Shown piece after piece: positions 31,589 through 36,466 of a stretch of 36,466 nt of DNA (position 1 is its first letter; every line of letters begins with the position of its first letter). This DNA is from Rhodospirillales bacterium (GTDB taxonomy: Bacteria; Pseudomonadota; Alphaproteobacteria; Reyranellales; Reyranellaceae). Below the pieces are notes generated by a model. It was not told the origin of the DNA. It made no database searches and saw nothing but the letters and a program-made list of their open reading frames with translations. The translations under genes were made by a program, and so were the position numbers. Location of the stretch: NCBI GenBank assembly GCA_016185145.1, contig JACPOB010000110.1, forward strand, positions 1-36,466, given 5' to 3'.

Positions 31589-32551
31589 TTAGTTCTGCTT
31601 GAGACCGAGCTTGGGAATCAGTTCACCCATCTCGCGATAGGAACCCACCACCGTGTTGGCGAAGGCCTTGCTGTCCTGGAAGGATGCCGAGGACACGAGC
31701 TTGGCCATCAGGTCGGCATAGCCCGGCGCGGTCATCATCTCCTTGCCCAGTGCATCCCACTTGGCGACGATCGGCGCCGGCACGCCCGCCGGAGCGACGA
31801 GGCCGTAGAAGATCGGCACGCCGACCGGCCAGCCGAGCTGCTTGTAGGTCGGCACGTCGGGATAGGCCGCGATGCGCTCCATGCCGCTCTCGGCGAGAAG
31901 GCGGATCTTGCCGCTGGCGGCATAGGGCGGGAATTCCGCCGCGACCAGCGCGTCGATCTGGCCGCTCAACAAGGCCAGGATGGCGTCGGCACCCCCCTTG
32001 TAGGGCACATACTGCGCCTGGATGCCCAGCGCGCGGAACGCCGCTTCGGTGGCGATGTGCGGGCCGCCGTTGGTCGAGGCGGTCGACCAGTTGAGCTTGC
32101 CGGGGTTGGCCTTGGCCCAGGCCACCAGCTCCTGCGCCGTCTTGAACTGGCTCTCGCTGCGCACGAACAGCGGCTGCGCACTCACCAGGTACTGGAACAG
32201 GAAAGTGAAGTCCTTGTCGGTCTGGTACTGGACCGGCTGGAAGTACGGCGCCACGGCAAGCGGGCTGGTCGTCGCCAGCGCCACCGTGTAGCCGTCGGGC
32301 TTGGCACGCGCGACCTGCGCCATGGCGATGGTGGCGCCGGCTCCCGGCTTGTTGTCCACCACGGCCGTGACCTTCCACTTCTCGCGGATGTAGTCGGCGA
32401 TCCAGCGCGCCGAGATGTCGCCGCCGCCCCCGGCCGCAAAGCCGACGAGAATAGTGATCTGCTTGGATGGAAAGTCTTCCTGGGCAGCAGCCGGCGCAGC
32501 AGCAAGTGCCGCCATTCCGCCCAGCGCACCGCGTCGCGAAATCATTGCCAT
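31589..32551 (-). CDS. Tripartite tricarboxylate transporter substrate-binding protein (Bug family)
   Basis: This 320-residue periplasmic receptor has an N-terminal leader with RR (ISRRGALGGMAALAAAPAAAQ). It has Bug/TctC segments ITILVGFAAGGGGDISARW, AVVDNKPGAGATIAMAQVAR, VPYKGGADAILALLSGQ, DVPTYKQLGWPVGVPIFYG and APAGVPAPIVAKW. It is the first gene of the ilvE-hyuBA operon and probably captures the operon's substrate. No TctAB permease is nearby. GGAGG precedes the ATG. It is only distantly similar to the other Bug receptor at 11399-12385. Confidence 0.92.
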   Translation of the reverse strand: MAMISRRGALGGMAALAAAPAAAQEDFPSKQITILVGFAAGGGGDISARWIADYIREKWKVTAVVDNKPGAGATIAMAQVARAKPDGYTVALATTSPLAVAPYFQPVQYQTDKDFTFLFQYLVSAQPLFVRSESQFKTAQELVAWAKANPGKLNWSTASTNGGPHIATEAAFRALGIQAQYVPYKGGADAILALLSGQIDALVAAEFPPYAASGKIRLLAESGMERIAAYPDVPTYKQLGWPVGVPIFYGLVAPAGVPAPIVAKWDALGKEMMTAPGYADLMAKLVSSASFQDSKAFANTVVGSYREMGELIPKLGLKQN

Positions 32552-32669
32552 GTCCCCACACCTCCGACTCGATCCTGTCGGACGCGCGGCAACGCTTCAA
32601 GGCAACGCCGCTGTGCGTTTCGCCAGCCGTACGTCGGCCCGTCGATTGCCGCTGCGCTCAACGATGCAG

Positions 32670-33281
32670 TCAGCGGCGCGACGCGGCCAGCCACAGCCCA
32701 CCACCGATCAGGAAACCGCCGCTGATGCGCGTCATCAGCCGCACGCGCCGGGCCGAGAGCAAACGACCGACGCGGCCCGAGGCCAAGGCATAGAGGCTGT
32801 CGGAAATCGCGGCGACCAGCATCGCCGTCGCGCCCATGATGGCGATCTGCAGACCATGGTCGCGCGCGGGATCGATGAACTGCGGGAAGAAGGCGCCGAA
32901 GAAGATCAGCGTCTTGGGATTGCTGAGCGCGACCAGCGTGCCTTGCATGAGGAAGCCGCCGCGCGGCTGGGCGGATGCGCCGGCCCCGTCGTCGGCGCCA
33001 CTGGAGCGGATCATTTTCCAGCCCAGCCAGATCAGATACGCCGCGCCCGCCAGCCGCAGCCAGTCGAACCAATGACCGGCCGCCTCCATCAGCGAGGTTA
33101 GGCCCAACCCGACCACGCCAATCATCAGGGCAAGGCCGACCTGCGTGCCCAGCACATTGAGCAGCCCGGCGCGCGTGCCGTGACGGATGCTGTTGGCGAG
33201 GATCAGCGTCACCGTCGGGCCCGGCACGAGCACGACGACCAGGCAGGCGATGAGGTAAGCAGCGAATAATTCGAGCGACAT
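32670..33281 (-). CDS. LysE family translocator
   Basis: This 203-residue membrane exporter has six hydrophobic segments. It contains VVVLVPGPTVTLILANSIRHG, TQVGLALMIGVVGLGLTSL, LAGAAYLIWLGWKMI, GTLVALSNPKTLIFFGAFFPQFI and a C-terminal segment ending in SGGFLIGGGLWLA. The (V/F)PGP and NPK motifs are typical of LysE/RhtB exporters for amino acids or homoserine derivatives. ATG 33281 is preferred; ATG 33293 is in frame and possible. It is divergent from the phosphoribosyltransferase gene with only 30 bp between starts. Confidence 0.88.
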   Translation of the reverse strand: MSLELFAAYLIACLVVVLVPGPTVTLILANSIRHGTRAGLLNVLGTQVGLALMIGVVGLGLTSLMEAAGHWFDWLRLAGAAYLIWLGWKMIRSSGADDGAGASAQPRGGFLMQGTLVALSNPKTLIFFGAFFPQFIDPARDHGLQIAIMGATAMLVAAISDSLYALASGRVGRLLSARRVRLMTRISGGFLIGGGLWLAASRR

Positions 33282-33311
33282 GAGCGGGACCATCCCAGGG
33301 TTTTCGATTGC

Positions 33312-33867
33312 ATGGAAGAGCAGCTTCTCGATCTTCTCTCGGCCCGGCGTGGGCACTTTCTCCTGGAGTCGGGCCATCACGGCAATCTGTGGCTCGACCT
33401 CGATGCGCTGTTCCTGCGCCCGGCTGCATTGCGGCCCTTCACGCGCGAGCTGGCGCGGCGACTGGGCGGACACGGTGTGGAGGCCGTGGTCGGTCCGCTG
33501 GTCGGCGGCGCCTTCGTCGCCGAAATGGTCGCGGCCGAGTTGGATGCCCGCTTTGCCTTCGCCGAGCGGCGGGCGGACGCCCGAGGCGTGACCTACGTCA
33601 TTCCCGACGGCTTTCACGATCATCTACGCGGACGGACCGTCGCCATGGTCGACGACGCCATCAATGCCGGATCGGCAACGCGCGCGACCTTCGCCGCGCT
33701 CACGGCACTGGGTGCACGCCCAGTCGCCGTCGGCGCTTTATTGATCCTGGGAGGGACGGCGCTGCCCCACTTCGCGGCCGGCAAGCTTCGTGTCGACAGC
33801 GTCGCCCGGCTGCCCAACGACTTGTGGGAGCCCGCCGCGTGTCCGATGTGCGCGGCGGGCGAGCCGA

Positions 33868-33887
<20 letters not shown>
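33312..33887 (+). CDS. Orotate phosphoribosyltransferase-like protein
   Basis: This 191-residue type I phosphoribosyltransferase has the PRPP loop VAMVDDAINAGSATR (110-124) and VVGPLVGGAFVAEMVA (59-74). Its C-terminal CPMCAAGEP tail resembles OPRT homologues in rhizobia. Residues FLLESGHHGNLWLDLD at the N-terminus also fit OPRT. The PRPP motif has Asn-Ala-Gly rather than Thr-Thr-Gly, so it may be a paralogue rather than the housekeeping PyrE. It is divergent from the LysE gene and overlaps the gatA end by 20 nt, tail to tail. Confidence 0.8.
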
Positions 33888-35340
<1,453 letters not shown>

Positions 35341-35343
35341 CGC

Positions 35344-35661
35344 CTACTCCACCACCTTGGGGACCGTGAAGAAGCCGCCGGCATTCTTGTCGGTCTGCTC
35401 GATATAGACGGCGCCGCCCGGGGCGTTGGCCAGGATCTTCTCGGCGATGCCGCCGTCGGTCACCTTGTCCTCGCGCTGCGGCAGCGTGACGTCGGACACC
35501 GAAGACATCGGCTCGACGTTCCTGGTGTCGACCTCATTCAGTTGCTCGATCCAGGCAAGAATCCCCGACAGCTCGCCGGCCAGCGGCGCCAGTTCCTCAT
35601 CCGGCACTTTCAGACGGGCCAGACGCGCAATGCGCGCCACGGTGTCCTTGTCGAGCGACAT
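35344..35661 (-). CDS. gatC: Asp-tRNA(Asn)/Glu-tRNA(Gln) amidotransferase subunit C
   Basis: This 105-residue GatC wraps around the GatA-GatB interface. It has the conserved opening TVARIARLARLKVPDEEL, ILAWIEQLNEVDT, and VEPMSSVSDVTLPQREDKVTDG, ending in GGFFTVPKVVE. ATG 35661 is chosen with GGAG upstream; a longer frame extends into the divergent AlkD region without similarity. It is the first gene of gatCA. Confidence 0.95.
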   Translation of the reverse strand: MSLDKDTVARIARLARLKVPDEELAPLAGELSGILAWIEQLNEVDTRNVEPMSSVSDVTLPQREDKVTDGGIAEKILANAPGGAVYIEQTDKNAGGFFTVPKVVE

Positions 35662-35740
35662 ACCTAGCTCCAAACGCTTGAATGGCGCGGTTGGTAGCCG
35701 GTTTGCCCCGCAGGAGCAACCGGACCGCGGCCTTGCTACG

Positions 35741-36424
35741 ATGCAGTCCATGACCGCCACGGACCGCCTCCACGCCAGCCTGAGCCGCCGCCTGCGGACG
35801 ATGGGCAATCCGGCGCGGGCCGAGAAGGAGAAAACCTATCAAAAGTCGGTCTGGCAGCATTGGGGCGTCGCCCTGCCGCAGATGGACGTAGCGATCCGGG
35901 AAGTCCTGAAGGACGTGCCGACCGCCCAGCGCCTCGCCCTCGCCCGCCGCCTGTGGCGCGAACCGGTCTGGGACCTGAAGATCACCGCCGGGCGACTGCT
36001 GGTCGCGCCGAGCGTGCCGGCGACCGAGCCGCTGTGGCGCTTCGTGCGGGCGCGCATGCCCGATCTCGACGGCTGGGCGATCGCCGACAATCTCGCCCCT
36101 GTCGCCTCGCGCTGCCTGCTTCACGATCCGCTGCGGCTCGACGTCGTCGAAGGCTGGGTGCAGAGCCCGCACCTCTGGACGCGACGGGCGGCGCTCGTCT
36201 TCACTCTGGCGTGGACACGCGACGGCCGCGATCCCGAACGAATGCTGGGCTGGGCGTCGAGCCTCGCCGGCGATCGCGAATGGTTCATCCAGAAGGCGAT
36301 CGGCTGGTGGCTGCGCGAGCTCTCCAAACGCGACGGTCCCCGCGTCCGCCGCTTCCTCGCCGAGCACGGCGCCACGCTGAAGGGCGTGGCGCGCCGCGAG
36401 GCGACGAAGTACCTGGCGTCATAG
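35741..36424 (+). CDS. AlkD-like DNA alkylation repair protein
   Basis: This 227-residue HEAT-like repeat protein is of the AlkC/AlkD alkylpurine DNA glycosylase superfamily. Counting from the alternative ATG at 35750, Trp109 and Asp113 in DGWAIADNLA match the catalytic Trp-Asp pair of AlkD, and Arg145/146 in WTRRAALVF matches its catalytic Arg. The C-terminal region (WFIQKAIGWWLRELSKRD and EATKYLAS) is typical. It excises N3- and N7-alkylated purines. Two in-frame ATGs (35741 and 35750) lack clear SD. It is divergent from gatC by about 80 bp and is followed by a copy of the palindromic repeat. Confidence 0.88.
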   Translation: MQSMTATDRLHASLSRRLRTMGNPARAEKEKTYQKSVWQHWGVALPQMDVAIREVLKDVPTAQRLALARRLWREPVWDLKITAGRLLVAPSVPATEPLWRFVRARMPDLDGWAIADNLAPVASRCLLHDPLRLDVVEGWVQSPHLWTRRAALVFTLAWTRDGRDPERMLGWASSLAGDREWFIQKAIGWWLRELSKRDGPRVRRFLAEHGATLKGVARREATKYLAS

Positions 36425-36466
36425 TCTTCCGGACCGCGCGCTTCCAGCGCGCTCATGATCATGAGC
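36425..36466. repeat. Copy of dispersed palindromic repeat, cut by window end
   Basis: The TCTTCCGGACCGCG core is shared with 2619-2632 and its complement at 2697-2710. GCGCGC/GCGCGC stem arms (36436-36441 and 36447-36452) flank a TTCCA loop. A perfect 16-bp palindrome, GCTCATGATCATGAGC, lies at 36451-36466. It begins immediately after the alkD-like stop. Confidence 0.75.

Overview
The window is GC-rich DNA with dense, strand-switching operons, short intergenic gaps, GTG/TTG starts and strong GC bias at third codon positions. It looks like the chromosome of an alphaproteobacterium in the broad Rhodospirillales/Hyphomicrobiales (Reyranella- or Bradyrhizobium-like) range. This is inferred from the coxMNOP-style oxidase operon, orphan tripartite-tricarboxylate (Bug) receptors, HyuA/HyuB proteins and a FixK/FNR-like box. 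No rRNA, tRNA, CRISPR array, replication origin or complete mobile element was recognised.

Left part (1-13.2 kb). The first ~140 bases carry tandem motifs resembling the end of an IS21-family element. Then come single-gene catabolic and stress functions: an SRPBCC protein, a glutathione S-transferase, a VOC protein, an AraC regulator divergent from an acyl-CoA dehydrogenase, an MBL-fold lactonase-like hydrolase, a secreted propeller-like protein and a GH15 glucoamylase/trehalase-like enzyme. These are followed by gatB, a signal-peptide-bearing nucleosidase, a Bug receptor coupled to a small protein, and a small exported protein.

Middle (13.2-24.5 kb). An unknown cytosolic protein, ppk2 and a DUF2189 membrane protein lie on the minus strand. 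Divergent to them is a respiratory cluster: cytochrome c, oxidase subunits II, I, III, a second III and IV, then heme O synthase. A FixK/FNR-type box precedes ppk2. Next is a TetR repressor divergent from a cytochrome P450 and an SMR-like protein, with a perfect 14-bp inverted repeat between them.

Right part (24.5-36.5 kb). A D-aminoacylase-like amidohydrolase is followed by an AbrB/MazE antitoxin coupled to a PIN toxin that lacks two catalytic acids. A minus-strand operon then encodes a Bug receptor, a branched-chain aminotransferase, HyuB and HyuA. After it come a LysE exporter, an orotate-phosphoribosyltransferase-like protein, gatCA and an AlkD-type glycosylase. gatCA and gatB lie on the same strand about 23.5 kb apart.

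The most notable structures beyond genes are palindromic repeat elements placed almost only where transcription units end (979-1111, 2591-2709, 4982-5010, 36425-36466), the TetR/P450 operator, and the decayed toxin-antitoxin pair. No wholly new system is proven. The best candidates for follow-up are the repeat family, the asymmetric pair of oxidase subunit III proteins, and the Bug-IlvE-HyuBA operon.
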